A stretch of 64,000 nucleotides of DNA from Leucobacter sp. UT-8R-CII-1-4 (GTDB lineage: Bacteria; Actinomycetota; Actinomycetes; Actinomycetales; Microbacteriaceae), in NCBI RefSeq assembly GCF_030010235.1, contig NZ_JASCRS010000005.1, positions 1-64,000 of the forward strand. Direction: 5' to 3'. The notes beneath the pieces were generated by a model. It worked only from the letters and a program-made list of their open reading frames with translations, made no database searches and had not been told where the DNA came from. The translations under genes were made by a program, and so were the position numbers. Below are positions 34,409 to 43,326 of this stretch, in pieces (position 1 is the first letter of the stretch; every line of letters begins with the position of its first letter).

Positions 34409-35344
34409 ATGGTTTTTCCTCTTCCAATGAGTATTCCTAGCCCCGATGCGCAGTTCCTCGCGCTCGGTCCGGTCACGATCTACTACTACGCGCTGTGCAT
34501 TCTGCTCGGAATTCTCGTCGCAGCTGCATGGACCGGTAACCGGCTCACCGCGCGCGGTGGCGAGAAGGGTGCCGTGCTTGACTTCACCGTCTGGGCTGTT
34601 GTGCTCGGTATCGTCGGAGCCCGCGCCTACCACGTTGTCACGCACTGGGGTTACTACTTCAATTCGGGCCGTCAGTGGTGGAACTTCATGGAGAAGGACG
34701 CCATCTGGAATATTTGGGATGGTGGCATCGCAATCTTTGGCGCGCTGATCGGCGGCGGTATCGGTGTGCTGATCGCCTCGCGGATCACTGGCATTCGGTT
34801 CTGGTCATTCGCTGATGCGCTGGTTCCTGGTCTTTTGATCGCTCAGGCCTTCGGCCGTCTTGGCAACTGGTTCAACCATGAGCTTTTCGGTGGCCCAACC
34901 ACACTTCCTTGGGGCCTTGAGATTGCTGCGAACAACCCAGCTTTCCCGGTTGGCTTGCAGGCTGGCACGCTGTTCCACCCAACGTTCCTCTACGAAATTC
35001 TCTGGAACCTCCTTGGCATTGTGGTGCTGCTCTGGATCGAGCGCAAGATGCGTCCACGCTGGGGTACCTTCTTCGGTATGTACCTGATCTGGTATGGCGT
35101 TGGCCGCTTCTTCATCGAGGGTATGCGTCTCGATCCAAGCTTTATCTTCCTGGGTCTGCGTAGCAACCAGCTGACCGCGCTGGTAGCGGTACTGATCGGT
35201 ATCGCAGTGATCATCGTGCAGCGTCGTCGACATGTCGGCCTTGAGCCAAGCGTGTACCTGCCTGGCCGCACACACCCGGCTGATGCCCACGAACGTCTTA
35301 CGGCAAATCCTGACGAGTACTACCACGTACTAGAAAAGAAGTAA
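34409..35344 (+). CDS. lgt: phosphatidylglycerol-prolipoprotein diacylglyceryl transferase
   Basis: Lgt (311 aa with this start) adds diacylglycerol to the cysteine of prolipoproteins in the membrane. Seven membrane helices are predictable. The Lgt signature lies at AQAFGRLGNWFNHELFG, and the H-region is VVLGIVGARAYHV. The N-terminal start is uncertain: GTG at 34379 (331 aa less 10) and ATG at 34409 or 34427 are in frame. I prefer 34409, with GAAAGTG upstream. The C-terminal tail is charged and cytosolic. pyk follows 3 bases later. Confidence 0.93.
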   Translation: MVFPLPMSIPSPDAQFLALGPVTIYYYALCILLGILVAAAWTGNRLTARGGEKGAVLDFTVWAVVLGIVGARAYHVVTHWGYYFNSGRQWWNFMEKDAIWNIWDGGIAIFGALIGGGIGVLIASRITGIRFWSFADALVPGLLIAQAFGRLGNWFNHELFGGPTTLPWGLEIAANNPAFPVGLQAGTLFHPTFLYEILWNLLGIVVLLWIERKMRPRWGTFFGMYLIWYGVGRFFIEGMRLDPSFIFLGLRSNQLTALVAVLIGIAVIIVQRRRHVGLEPSVYLPGRTHPADAHERLTANPDEYYHVLEKK

Positions 35345-35347
35345 TTC

Positions 35348-36823
35348 ATGCGCCACGCCAAGATTGTCGCTACCTGGGGTCCAGCTGTTTCTAGCTACGA
35401 CCACACTCTTGAGCTCATTCGTGCTGGAGTGAATGTTGCTCGCCTCAACATGTCGCACGGTACATACAACGTGCACGAGGGGATCTACCGCAACATTCGT
35501 CGGGCTGAGAATGAGGTGGGTCGTCCGATCGCAGTTCTCGCCGATTTGCAGGGGCCGAAGATTCGTCTTGGTGTGTTCGCTGACGGTCCGCATGAGCTTG
35601 AGGTCGGCGATGAGTTCGCGATTACCACTCGCGATATCAAGGGCGACCGCACAATCTGTGGCACGACCCATAAGGGTTTGCCTGGTGATGTGAAGCCGGG
35701 TGATCCACTGCTTATCGATGATGGCAAGGTTGGTCTTCGAGCGACCAAGGTCACCGAGGACACCGTGTATACGGTTGTCGAGATTCCTGGCTCTGTGTCG
35801 AACAATAAGGGCATCAACCTGCCCGGTGTTGCCGTAAACGTGCCCGCTCTGTCTGAAAAAGACGAGGAAGATTTGCGCTGGGCGTTGCAGCTCGGCGTTG
35901 ATTACATCGCCCTCTCATTTGTGCGCGACGCGGCGGATATCACTCGGGTGCACGAGATCATGCAGGAAGAGGGCATCAAGCTGCCCGTCATTGCAAAGAT
36001 CGAAAAGCCTCAGGCCGTGGAAAATCTTGAAAGCATTACCGACGCCTTCGACGGCATCATGGTCGCCCGAGGTGATCTTGGCGTAGAGCTGCCGCTTGAG
36101 CGTGTGCCACTCGTGCAGACAGAAGCAATTGCGATTGCGCGCCGGCTCGCGAAGCCTGTAATCGTGGCGACCCAGGTGCTGGAGTCGATGATCGAGAATC
36201 CGCGCCCGACACGCGCGGAAGCCAGCGACTGCGCAAATGCTGTACTCGATGGTGCAGATGCCGTCATGCTCTCTGGCGAGACGAGTGTCGGTGCGTTCCC
36301 AGTGCAGGCCGTGGAGACAATGGCTCGCATTATTGCGGCAACCGAGGATCACGCGCTCGATCGCATCGAATCGCTCGTGGTGAAGCCGCGAACACAGGGT
36401 GGCGCGCTTACGCTCGCAGCCTCTGAGGTGGCCGAGTTTATTGGGGCGAAGTTCATCTGTGTCTTCACCGAGTCTGGCGATACTGTGCGCCGATTCTCGC
36501 GTTTGCGCAAGCCAATTCCGATTATGGGCTTCACCCCTAGCCGGTCGATTCGTCGCCGCATGGAGCTCACCTGGGGCGCGCGCAGCATTGAAGTTCCTCG
36601 CGTGTTTAGCACCGACGAAATGTTCGAGCAAGTAGACGCCATGCTGCTCGATTCTGGCCGCATTGAGGTCGGTGAAAAGGTGCTGATTATCGCTGGATCA
36701 CCTCCGGGAGTGATCGGTTCGACGAATACCCTGCGAATTCACCGTATGGGCGAGTCGACTGGATTATTGCCAGAAGCAGGCCCTCGGAAACACGCCATTG
36801 GGCGTGGCCACGTTCCGCTCTAG
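35348..36823 (+). CDS. pyk: pyruvate kinase
   Basis: Pyk (491 aa) makes pyruvate and ATP from phosphoenolpyruvate. The barrel domain starts RHAKIVATWGPAVSSYD and carries NMSHGTY, LADLQGPKIRLG, the K-x-E catalytic segment IAKIEKPQAVEN, GIMVARGDLGVELPLERVP and SGETSVGAFP. The allosteric C-terminal domain covers about 350-480. The typical ATLGPA is ATWGPA here, a conservative departure next to the metal site. The ATG is preceded by GAAAAGAAG from the end of lgt. Confidence 0.97.
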   Translation: MRHAKIVATWGPAVSSYDHTLELIRAGVNVARLNMSHGTYNVHEGIYRNIRRAENEVGRPIAVLADLQGPKIRLGVFADGPHELEVGDEFAITTRDIKGDRTICGTTHKGLPGDVKPGDPLLIDDGKVGLRATKVTEDTVYTVVEIPGSVSNNKGINLPGVAVNVPALSEKDEEDLRWALQLGVDYIALSFVRDAADITRVHEIMQEEGIKLPVIAKIEKPQAVENLESITDAFDGIMVARGDLGVELPLERVPLVQTEAIAIARRLAKPVIVATQVLESMIENPRPTRAEASDCANAVLDGADAVMLSGETSVGAFPVQAVETMARIIAATEDHALDRIESLVVKPRTQGGALTLAASEVAEFIGAKFICVFTESGDTVRRFSRLRKPIPIMGFTPSRSIRRRMELTWGARSIEVPRVFSTDEMFEQVDAMLLDSGRIEVGEKVLIIAGSPPGVIGSTNTLRIHRMGESTGLLPEAGPRKHAIGRGHVPL

Positions 36824-36853
36824 CCTGAAAGTGCAGTAGGCTAGTAGGTCTGA

Positions 36854-36935
36854 GCCGGATTGGCGGAATTGGCAGACGCGGCGCACTCAAAATGCGTTGC
36901 CTTCGGGCGTGGGGGTTCAAGTCCCCCATCCGGCA
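36854..36935 (+). tRNA. tRNA-Leu (anticodon CAA)
   Basis: An 82-base class II tRNA. The acceptor stem GCCGGAT pairs with ATCCGGC (36928-36934) and the discriminator is A. The anticodon stem-loop GCGCA-CTCAAAA-TGCGT gives anticodon CAA, reading UUG. The long variable arm and T-loop GGTTCAAGTCC are present. CCA is not encoded. Confidence 0.95.
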
Positions 36936-36958
36936 CTCAAACTATCTGGGACGGGGAG

Positions 36959-36964
36959 TAGGGT
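36959..36964 (+). promoter_or_regulatory. -10 element of a leaderless pdtaR promoter
   Basis: TAGGGT lies 7 bases before the ATG at 36972, with no ribosome binding site between, just after the tRNA-Leu gene. Confidence 0.55.
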
Positions 36965-36971
36965 ACTCAAC

Positions 36972-37574
36972 ATGACCGAACAGAACACCGCACGACGCGT
37001 TGTCGTAGCTGAAGATGAATCTCTGATCCGTCTTGACATCGTTGAGACGCTTCGTGACAACGGATTCGATGTTGTAGGCGAAGCCGGCGACGGGGAAGAG
37101 GCAGTTCGCCTGGTTGAGGAACTGCGTCCAGACCTCGTTGTGATGGATGTCAAGATGCCAAAGCTTGACGGCATCTCGGCAGCTGAGCAGATCAATGGAT
37201 CGGGCAATATTGCGCCGGTAGTGCTGCTCACCGCATTCAGCCAGCGTGAGCTGGTTGAGCGTGCGGCTGAGGCTGGCGCGCTCGCTTACGTGGTGAAGCC
37301 TTTCACTCCGGCTGATCTGATCCCTGCTATTGAGATTGCGCTCTCGCGCTTCCAGCAGTTGGTCACCCTCGAGAACGAGGTCACCGATCTGGCTGAGCGT
37401 TTCGAGACTCGTAAGCTCGTTGATCGCGCTAAGGGCATTTTGAACGACAAGATGGGTCTGAGCGAGCCTGAGGCATTCCGCTGGATCCAGAAGGCATCGA
37501 TGGATCGCCGCCTCACTATGCAGGACGTTGCGAAGACCATCATCGATCAGCTCGGGCCAAAAAAGGCAGAGTAA
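36972..37574 (+). CDS. pdtaR: ANTAR-domain response regulator (PdtaR type)
   Basis: A 200-aa regulator. The receiver domain (about 8-125) has the acidic pocket AEDES, the phospho-acceptor Asp at about 59 in LVVMDVKMP, and the LTAF and VVKPF switch residues. The C-terminal ANTAR domain (about 135-190, KLVDRAKGILNDKMGLSEPEA) binds RNA hairpins and acts by antitermination. It corresponds to PdtaR (Rv1626) of mycobacteria. The matching PdtaS kinase is not in this window. The ATG at 36972 is chosen because a longer frame would run back through tRNA-Leu. Confidence 0.95.
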   Translation: MTEQNTARRVVVAEDESLIRLDIVETLRDNGFDVVGEAGDGEEAVRLVEELRPDLVVMDVKMPKLDGISAAEQINGSGNIAPVVLLTAFSQRELVERAAEAGALAYVVKPFTPADLIPAIEIALSRFQQLVTLENEVTDLAERFETRKLVDRAKGILNDKMGLSEPEAFRWIQKASMDRRLTMQDVAKTIIDQLGPKKAE

Positions 37575-37589
37575 CTCGCTTTATACATT

Positions 37590-37625
37590 AAGGGCGGCTC
37601 ATCCATTCGGATGGCCGCCCTTTTT
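37590..37625 (+). terminator. terminator after pdtaR
   Basis: A 14-bp stem with one bulged base (37590-37604 with 37609-37622), an ATTC loop and a T-run at 37621-37625. Confidence 0.92.
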
Positions 37626-37710
37626 GTTGAATCGCCCGTTCATTCTGCGTTCGTTCCGCGAACCGCAGAATTTCACCCGTCTCGGGCTGGGCGATCCAGC
37701 GTAATGCCAA

Positions 37711-38142
37711 CTACTTCATTGGCTTGTAGAAGTTCGTGATTCGAACGGTTGAGCAGCGGCGGCCGTTCTCCGCGGTGATCACAATCTCGTGCACGGCGAG
37801 AGATTTGCCAACGTGCACCGGAATGCAGACGGCAGTAACTTCACCCTCGGTGGCTGAGCCGGTGTGTGTGGCGTTGATGTCGACGCCAACCGCAACCATG
37901 CCTTCTGGCGCAAGATAGTTCGAGTGGATCGAGCCAAGTGTTTCGCCGAGCACAACGTAGGCGCCGCCGTGTACGAGGCCGAATGGTTGGGTGTTCCCGG
38001 CGACTGGCATGGTCGCTGACATGCGTTCGCGGGTGCACTCAGTGATTTTGATGCCCATTCGCTCAGCAAGATCGCCTCGCCTACCTTCGTTCAGCTTCTC
38101 AACTGAGTAAAAAGCGTCTCGGTCTGCACTGTGCACTGGCAT
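37711..38142 (-). CDS. PaaI/MenI-type hotdog thioesterase
   Basis: A 143-aa hotdog-fold protein. The conserved PFGLVHGGAYVVLGETLGS segment carries the HGG and catalytic acidic residue of the PaaI/EntH/MenI group, followed by VGVDINATHTGSATEG and a final STVRITNFY strand. Such enzymes cleave acyl-CoA esters (for example DHNA-CoA or phenylacetyl-CoA degradation intermediates). The substrate is not evident. The start is ATG at 38142 with GAGGATCAC before it; the longer frame to 38202 lacks such a site. It is divergent from polA. Confidence 0.85.
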   Translation of the reverse strand: MPVHSADRDAFYSVEKLNEGRRGDLAERMGIKITECTRERMSATMPVAGNTQPFGLVHGGAYVVLGETLGSIHSNYLAPEGMVAVGVDINATHTGSATEGEVTAVCIPVHVGKSLAVHEIVITAENGRRCSTVRITNFYKPMK

Positions 38143-38210
38143 GTGATCCTCAAATCTGCTGAATGCGTGCGATTCTTCGTATCTCCCCGATGAATGTCGC
38201 ACGTGGCTTG

Positions 38211-38216
38211 TAGGCT
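38211..38216 (+). promoter_or_regulatory. -10 element of a leaderless polA promoter
   Basis: TAGGCT lies 6 bases before the polA GTG at 38223, without a Shine-Dalgarno sequence between. Confidence 0.6.
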
Positions 38217-38222
38217 AGAAAC

Positions 38223-40865
38223 GTGTCTCAGCCTACCCTCATGATCATCGACGGCCACTCGCTTGCCTTCCGAGCGTTCTACGCGCTTCCTGTCGACAGC
38301 TTCCAAACCCAGTCGGGTCAGCATACAAACGCCATCCACGGCTTTATCGCAATGCTGATCAACCTGCTCAGTAACGAAAAGCCAGATTCTTTGGCTGTTG
38401 CTTTTGACATTTCACGGCACTCTTTCCGAACTGAGGAGTACCCCGAATACAAGGGCACTCGCGGCGAGACCCCGGTCGAGTTCAAGGGCCAGGTGCCGCT
38501 ACTGCAAGAGGCTCTGCACGCAATGGGCATTCAGACCATTGAAAAAGAGAACTACGAAGCAGACGACATTCTTGCAACACTTGCGACGCGCGGTGCCGAG
38601 GCTGGCTATCGCGTGCTTGTGGTGAGTGGAGACCGCGACACTATTCAGCTCGTTGACGAGAACATCACCCTGCTCTACCCCTCGAAGCAGGGTGTGAGTG
38701 AGTTGACTCGCTACGACCAGGAAAAGGTTTTTGAGCGCTACGGTATTCGCCCTGAGCAATATCCAGAAATCGCGGCGCTTGTCGGTGAAACCAGTGACAA
38801 CCTGCCAGGTATTCCTCGTGTCGGCGAAAAGACAGCGGTGAAGTGGATCAACCAATTCGGTTCGCTCGAAGAATTGCTCGCACGTCAAGACGAGGTGACC
38901 GGCAAAGTTGGCGAGAGCTTGCGTGAGAACGCACACCTTGCCGAGCGAAATCGCCGCCTGAACCGATTGGTTCGTGACGTTGAACTTGAGCTCACTCTTG
39001 ACGACCTCGTGCGAGGTGACATCGATCTTGAAGCGGTGCGCGAGGTGTTCAGCAAGCTTGAGTTCCGCACTCTACTGCAGCGTGTGGGCAAACTTGCCGG
39101 TGTCGATAATGTTGCTGTTCCTGAAGCTGCTGCGAGCACTTCGCTTGCGCCCGCAAAGCCCGAAGCTAAAAACCTGATCGACGAAGAACTGGGGGACTGG
39201 CTTGCCAAAGCCGATCGCCCAGCGCTTGTGATCGCCGAGAATCTTGGAGGGTTTGAGGTAGGGCTCGCTACCCCCGAGTCCTCGGTTGTGCTCACCTGGA
39301 AGCCAGGTGGCCGCGACTACGCACAGTTTGAAGCTTGGCTGGCTTCTGACGCGCCGAAGGTGTGCTGGGATGCGAAAGCGCAGATGAAACTTGCTGCAAA
39401 AGCGGGGAGCAGCCTGGCTGGCGTCACGGGTGACACCGCCCTCGCCTCTTGGCTGCTGCGTCCAATCAGCGCTGAGAAGACTCTTGCAGATGCAGTATTC
39501 CGTTTTCTCGGTGAGCAAATGCCCGAGGGTGATCCGAATCAGCTCATTCCCGAGGAAGGCTCGATTGCCGGCCCAGAGGTTCAGGCCTGGTACTTGGTGC
39601 GCGCCAACGCAGAGGCAGAGCGTCGCTTCGAAGGGCGTACTGCCGCGGTCTACAGCGAAATTGAGTTGCCGCTAACGCCCGTACTGAATGCCCTTGAAGT
39701 GCGCGGAGTGCAGATCGATCTCCCGCTGCTGCAAGCCCATGAGGCCGAACTGCGCGATCGGGTTGCGAATTTCGAGCAGCAGGCCTTCGCAGCGATCGGC
39801 CATGAGGTGAACCTTTCTTCGCCAAAGCAGCTGCAAGAAGTGCTTTTCGAAGAGCTCGATATGCCTAAAACTCGCAAGACGAAGAGCGGTTACACCACCG
39901 ATGCTGCCGCTCTTGCGGAGCTGCAAGTGAAGAACCCCCACCCGTTCCTCGATGCGCTGCTTGCGCACCGTGATGCGAATAAGCTGCGCCAGATCGTTGA
40001 GACACTCATGAAGGCGGTACAGCCAGACGGGCGAATTCACACGACTCTGCTGCAAATGGGGGCGAGTACCGGGCGTCTTGCCTCAACTGATCCGAACCTG
40101 CAGAACATTCCGGTTCGTACCGAAGAGGGCCGCCGCATTCGCGAGGCGTTCATTCACTCGCACGAGTACGAGACACTGATGACCGCCGACTACTCGCAGA
40201 TCGAAATGCGAATCATGGCTCACCTTTCGGGTGATCCCGGACTGATCGAAGCGTTTAATGCGGGCGAAGATCTGCACCGTTTTGTTGGCTCGCGAATCTT
40301 TGGTGTTGAACCCGCTGAGGTCACCAACGAGATGCGTTCCAAGGTGAAAGCGATGTCTTACGGTCTGGCCTATGGCCTCTCGCCGTTTGGGCTTGCAAAG
40401 CAGTTGAACATTTCTGCGGCAGAGGCCAAACAGCTGATGGTTGACTACTTCGAGCGTTTCGGTGGTGTGCGTGACTACCTGCGTTCGGTGGTCGAGCAAG
40501 CTAAACAAGACAAGTTTACCGAGACCATTTTTGGTCGTCGTCGGCCGTTCCCGGATCTGGCGAGCCCAAACCGCGTGCTGCGCGAAAACGCTGAGCGCGC
40601 GGCATTGAACGCCCCTATCCAGGGCACAGCAGCAGACATCATTAAGATCGCCATGGTTGGTGTCGAGCGGCGTATTGCCGAGGCTGAGCTGAAATCGCGC
40701 ATGCTGCTTCAGATTCACGATGAGCTCATGTTTGAGGTTGCCGAGGGCGAATGGGACGCGCTCGAGGTCATCGTGCGTGAAGAAATGGGCGGCGCTACAG
40801 AACTTGCCGTTCCGCTCGAAGTGCAGGTGGGTCGCGGCGCCAACTGGAACGCCGCAGCGCACTAG
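38223..40865 (+). CDS. polA: DNA polymerase I
   Basis: PolA (880 aa) fills gaps and removes RNA primers. The 5'-3' exonuclease domain covers about 1-290 (IIDGHSLAFRAFYA, FRTEEYPEYKGTR, ADDILATLA, GDRDTIQLVD). The middle domain (about 315-480) keeps the fold but I do not find the acidic residues needed for 3'-5' proofreading, as in mycobacterial PolA. The polymerase domain has TADYSQIEMRIMAHLS (motif A), the RSKVKAMSYGLAYG O-helix and LQIHDELMFEV (motif C). Start fixed by the leaderless -10 and the family N terminus. Confidence 0.97.
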   Translation: MSQPTLMIIDGHSLAFRAFYALPVDSFQTQSGQHTNAIHGFIAMLINLLSNEKPDSLAVAFDISRHSFRTEEYPEYKGTRGETPVEFKGQVPLLQEALHAMGIQTIEKENYEADDILATLATRGAEAGYRVLVVSGDRDTIQLVDENITLLYPSKQGVSELTRYDQEKVFERYGIRPEQYPEIAALVGETSDNLPGIPRVGEKTAVKWINQFGSLEELLARQDEVTGKVGESLRENAHLAERNRRLNRLVRDVELELTLDDLVRGDIDLEAVREVFSKLEFRTLLQRVGKLAGVDNVAVPEAAASTSLAPAKPEAKNLIDEELGDWLAKADRPALVIAENLGGFEVGLATPESSVVLTWKPGGRDYAQFEAWLASDAPKVCWDAKAQMKLAAKAGSSLAGVTGDTALASWLLRPISAEKTLADAVFRFLGEQMPEGDPNQLIPEEGSIAGPEVQAWYLVRANAEAERRFEGRTAAVYSEIELPLTPVLNALEVRGVQIDLPLLQAHEAELRDRVANFEQQAFAAIGHEVNLSSPKQLQEVLFEELDMPKTRKTKSGYTTDAAALAELQVKNPHPFLDALLAHRDANKLRQIVETLMKAVQPDGRIHTTLLQMGASTGRLASTDPNLQNIPVRTEEGRRIREAFIHSHEYETLMTADYSQIEMRIMAHLSGDPGLIEAFNAGEDLHRFVGSRIFGVEPAEVTNEMRSKVKAMSYGLAYGLSPFGLAKQLNISAAEAKQLMVDYFERFGGVRDYLRSVVEQAKQDKFTETIFGRRRPFPDLASPNRVLRENAERAALNAPIQGTAADIIKIAMVGVERRIAEAELKSRMLLQIHDELMFEVAEGEWDALEVIVREEMGGATELAVPLEVQVGRGANWNAAAH

Positions 40866-40871
40866 CGCAAA

Positions 40872-40902
40872 GTGGTGGCCCGGCTCGCGGTTGTGGCCAC
40901 CA
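40872..40902 (+). terminator. possible terminator after polA
   Basis: A 9-bp GC-rich stem (40872-40880 with 40894-40902) follows the polA stop. No T-tract follows, so this may be a weak terminator. Confidence 0.5.
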
Positions 40903-40923
40903 CATCGCAACTCAGCACACGCC

Positions 40924-40952
40924 TGGAAATTCGCGAGAAAACGCGGTAGGGT
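40924..40952 (+). promoter_or_regulatory. rpsA promoter
   Basis: A -35-like TGGAAA (40924-40929) and a -10 TAGGGT (40947-40952) are separated by 17 bases. The predicted transcript has a leader of about 110 bases before rpsA. Confidence 0.6.
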
Positions 40953-41073
40953 TGAGTGTCACACTTGTGATGATTTACCCATGTCCACGCGGGGCATGCG
41001 CTCGGAGAATCCCGAAAGGTTTTCTTCAGTGTGAATTCCGCCTGATTTTTTATCCATCCTGGAGACCATTTAC

Positions 41074-42525
41074 ATGACGAACGCAACGACCGAAAAGGCA
41101 AGCAAGCAGGTCGCAATCAACGACATCGGCTCAGCCGAGGACTTTCTTGCAGCGGTCGAGAAGACCCTGAAGTTCTTCAACGACGGCGACCTCATCGAGG
41201 GCACCGTAGTGAAGATCGACCGCGACGAGGTTCTCCTCGACGTTGGTTACAAGACCGAGGGTGTTATCCCCTCGCGTGAACTTTCCATCAAGCATGACGT
41301 TGACCCCGACGAGGTTGTCAAGGTCGGCGACAGCGTTGAAGCTCTCGTGCTGCAGAAGGAAGACAAAGAGGGTCGTCTGATCCTCTCGAAGAAGCGTGCT
41401 CAGTACGAGCGTGCTTGGGGCGACGTTGAGCGCATCAAGGAGGTCGACGGCGTCGTTGAGGGCACCGTCATCGAGGTCGTCAAGGGTGGTCTCATCGTTG
41501 ACATCGGTCTGCGTGGCTTCCTTCCTGCATCGCTCATCGAGCTTCGTCGTGTTCGCGATCTCACCCCTTACCTGGGTCAGAAGATCGAAGCCAAGATCCT
41601 CGAGCTCGACAAGAACCGCAACAACGTGGTGCTCTCGCGCCGCGCGCTGCTCGAAGAGACCCAGTCGGCAAGCCGTTCGTCGTTCCTCGCCGAGCTCAAG
41701 CCAGGCCAGGTTCGCAAGGGTGTCATCTCGTCGATCGTTAACTTCGGTGCGTTCGTTGACCTCGGTGGCGTTGACGGCCTCGTGCACGTCAGCGAGCTCT
41801 CGTGGAAGCACATCGAGCACGCAAGCGACGTTGTTGAGGTTGGCCAGGAAGTAACCGTTGAGGTTCTCTCGGTTGAGCTTGACCGTGAGCGCGTTTCGCT
41901 CTCGCTGAAGGCTACCCAGGAAGATCCTTGGCAGCTCTTCGCTCGCACCCACGCAATCGGCCAGATCGCACCAGGTGCGGTCACCAAGCTGGTTCCTTTC
42001 GGTGCGTTCGTTCGCGTTGCAGACGGCATCGAGGGCCTCGTGCACATCTCGGAGCTGTCGGGTCAGCACGTTGAGCTCGCTGAGCAGGTTGTTAAGGCCG
42101 GCCAGGAAGTCTTCGTCAAGATCATCGACATCGACCTCGAGCGTCGCCGCATCTCGCTCAGCCTCAAGCAGGCTAACGAGGGTGTAGACCCAGAGGGCAC
42201 CGAGTTCGATCCAGCACTCTACGGTATGACCGCTGAGTACGACGAGAACGGCGAATACAAGTACCCAGAGGGCTTCGATCCTGAGACTCAGGAATGGAAG
42301 GAAGGCTTCGAGACCCAGCGCGAGCAGTGGGAGCAGGAATACGCTGCAGCCCAGGCTCGTTGGGAGTCGCACAAGAAGCAGGTCGGCGAGGCACTCGTTG
42401 CTCAGGCCGAGGCACCAGTCGAAGAGGCTGGCGCATCGACCTTCTCGAGCGACTCAGCTTCGGCTGGCACCCTTGCTGACGACGAGGCTCTTGCAGCTCT
42501 CAAGCAGCAGCTCGAAGGCAACTAA
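41074..42525 (+). CDS. rpsA: 30S ribosomal protein S1
   Basis: S1 (483 aa) helps bring mRNA to the ribosome. Four S1 OB-fold domains are seen at about 36-105, 122-190, 207-275 and 292-361; the last two carry the repeated GxVxxxxxFGAFV and GLVHxSELS motifs. The C-terminal 100 residues are acidic and Ala/Glu-rich. Four domains is the usual number in actinobacteria versus six in E. coli. Codon usage is strongly biased to C/G-ending codons, as expected for a highly expressed gene. The ATG has CTGGAG upstream and its own promoter. Confidence 0.97.
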   Translation: MTNATTEKASKQVAINDIGSAEDFLAAVEKTLKFFNDGDLIEGTVVKIDRDEVLLDVGYKTEGVIPSRELSIKHDVDPDEVVKVGDSVEALVLQKEDKEGRLILSKKRAQYERAWGDVERIKEVDGVVEGTVIEVVKGGLIVDIGLRGFLPASLIELRRVRDLTPYLGQKIEAKILELDKNRNNVVLSRRALLEETQSASRSSFLAELKPGQVRKGVISSIVNFGAFVDLGGVDGLVHVSELSWKHIEHASDVVEVGQEVTVEVLSVELDRERVSLSLKATQEDPWQLFARTHAIGQIAPGAVTKLVPFGAFVRVADGIEGLVHISELSGQHVELAEQVVKAGQEVFVKIIDIDLERRRISLSLKQANEGVDPEGTEFDPALYGMTAEYDENGEYKYPEGFDPETQEWKEGFETQREQWEQEYAAAQARWESHKKQVGEALVAQAEAPVEEAGASTFSSDSASAGTLADDEALAALKQQLEGN

Positions 42526-42541
42526 GCCTTAGAACGCTCAC

Positions 42542-42574
42542 GAAAGCCCGGTTCCCCTGTGGAGCCGGGCTTTC
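42542..42574 (+). terminator. terminator after rpsA
   Basis: A 14-bp stem with one G-U pair (42542-42555 with 42561-42574) and a 5-base loop. The right arm ends in CTTTC. Confidence 0.85.
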
Positions 42575-42606
42575 TGCATGTGTGGGCAATCTGCTTTGAT
42601 AGAAGC

Positions 42607-43206
42607 ATGAAACTTGTGGCCCTCAGCGGGGGTATCGCCTCCGGCAAATCTACTGTCGCCCGCCGACTCGCCGAGCTTGGCGCCGTGCACGTCGACGCCG
42701 ATCAGTTAGCCCGCGAAGCTGTCGCGCCAGGCAGTGACGGCTTGCAGCAGATCGCCGCACGATTCGGTGAGGGAGTGATTACGGACGAGGGGGCGCTGGA
42801 TCGCCCAGCCCTCGGTCAATTGGTCTTTGAAAACGCTGAGGCTCTCAATGCTCTAAACGGAATCGTGCACCCGGAGGTACGAAAGCTAGCTCAGGCACGG
42901 CTCGATGCCGCTGAGGCGGCGGATCCGAAGGCGATCGTGATCTACGATGTGCCGCTGCTCGTTGAAGCGGGGGTGCAGATGCCGTGGGATCTTGTAGTAA
43001 TCACCGAGGCGCCGGCAGATGTCCGGATAAAACGAATGGTTGAACTGCGTGGAATGAGCGCCGAAGATGCTCAGCGGCGGATCGCGAACCAAGCCAGCGA
43101 CGCGGAGCGCCGGGCGATCGCTGATGTGGTCATCGACACCAGGGGAGACGAAGCCTTCACAATCGCCCAAGCGGATAAACTCTGGGCTTCGTTACAGCGC
43201 GAATAG
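42607..43206 (+). CDS. coaE: dephospho-CoA kinase
   Basis: CoaE (199 aa) phosphorylates dephospho-CoA, the last step of coenzyme A synthesis. It begins KLVALSGGIASGKST, the P-loop, then VDADQLAREAV, VYDVPLLVE-type segment VIYDVPLLVEAG, and a lid region IKRMVELRGMSAEDAQRRI. The ATG at 42607 is chosen because a TTTGAT element (42595-42600) lies 6 bases before it, the leaderless pattern; upstream in-frame codons lie inside the rpsA terminator. Confidence 0.95.
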   Translation: MKLVALSGGIASGKSTVARRLAELGAVHVDADQLAREAVAPGSDGLQQIAARFGEGVITDEGALDRPALGQLVFENAEALNALNGIVHPEVRKLAQARLDAAEAADPKAIVIYDVPLLVEAGVQMPWDLVVITEAPADVRIKRMVELRGMSAEDAQRRIANQASDAERRAIADVVIDTRGDEAFTIAQADKLWASLQRE

Positions 43207-43267
43207 TGCACCATCTTTCGCGAAAGCAATGAGTCGCAGCGCGACCAATGAGCGACGTACAAAACAA

Positions 43268-43309
43268 AAGAGCGGTTACGCCCCGGCAGTTCGGGGAGTA
43301 ACCGCTCTT
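43268..43309 (-). terminator. terminator after the VKOR gene
   Basis: A 12-bp outer stem (43268-43279 with 43298-43309) plus an inner CCCCG/CGGGG pair. On the minus strand it is followed by TTTTGTTTTG. It may also stop transcription from coaE. Confidence 0.85.
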
Positions 43310-43326
43310 GCGATCCAACGTAAAAA

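Noticed and set aside
41131-42372. Long minus-strand open frame (413 codons) opposite rpsA
   Set aside because: It is the mirror of strongly codon-biased rpsA; its protein has a repetitive Leu/Asn/Glu composition with no domain, and rpsA is certain.
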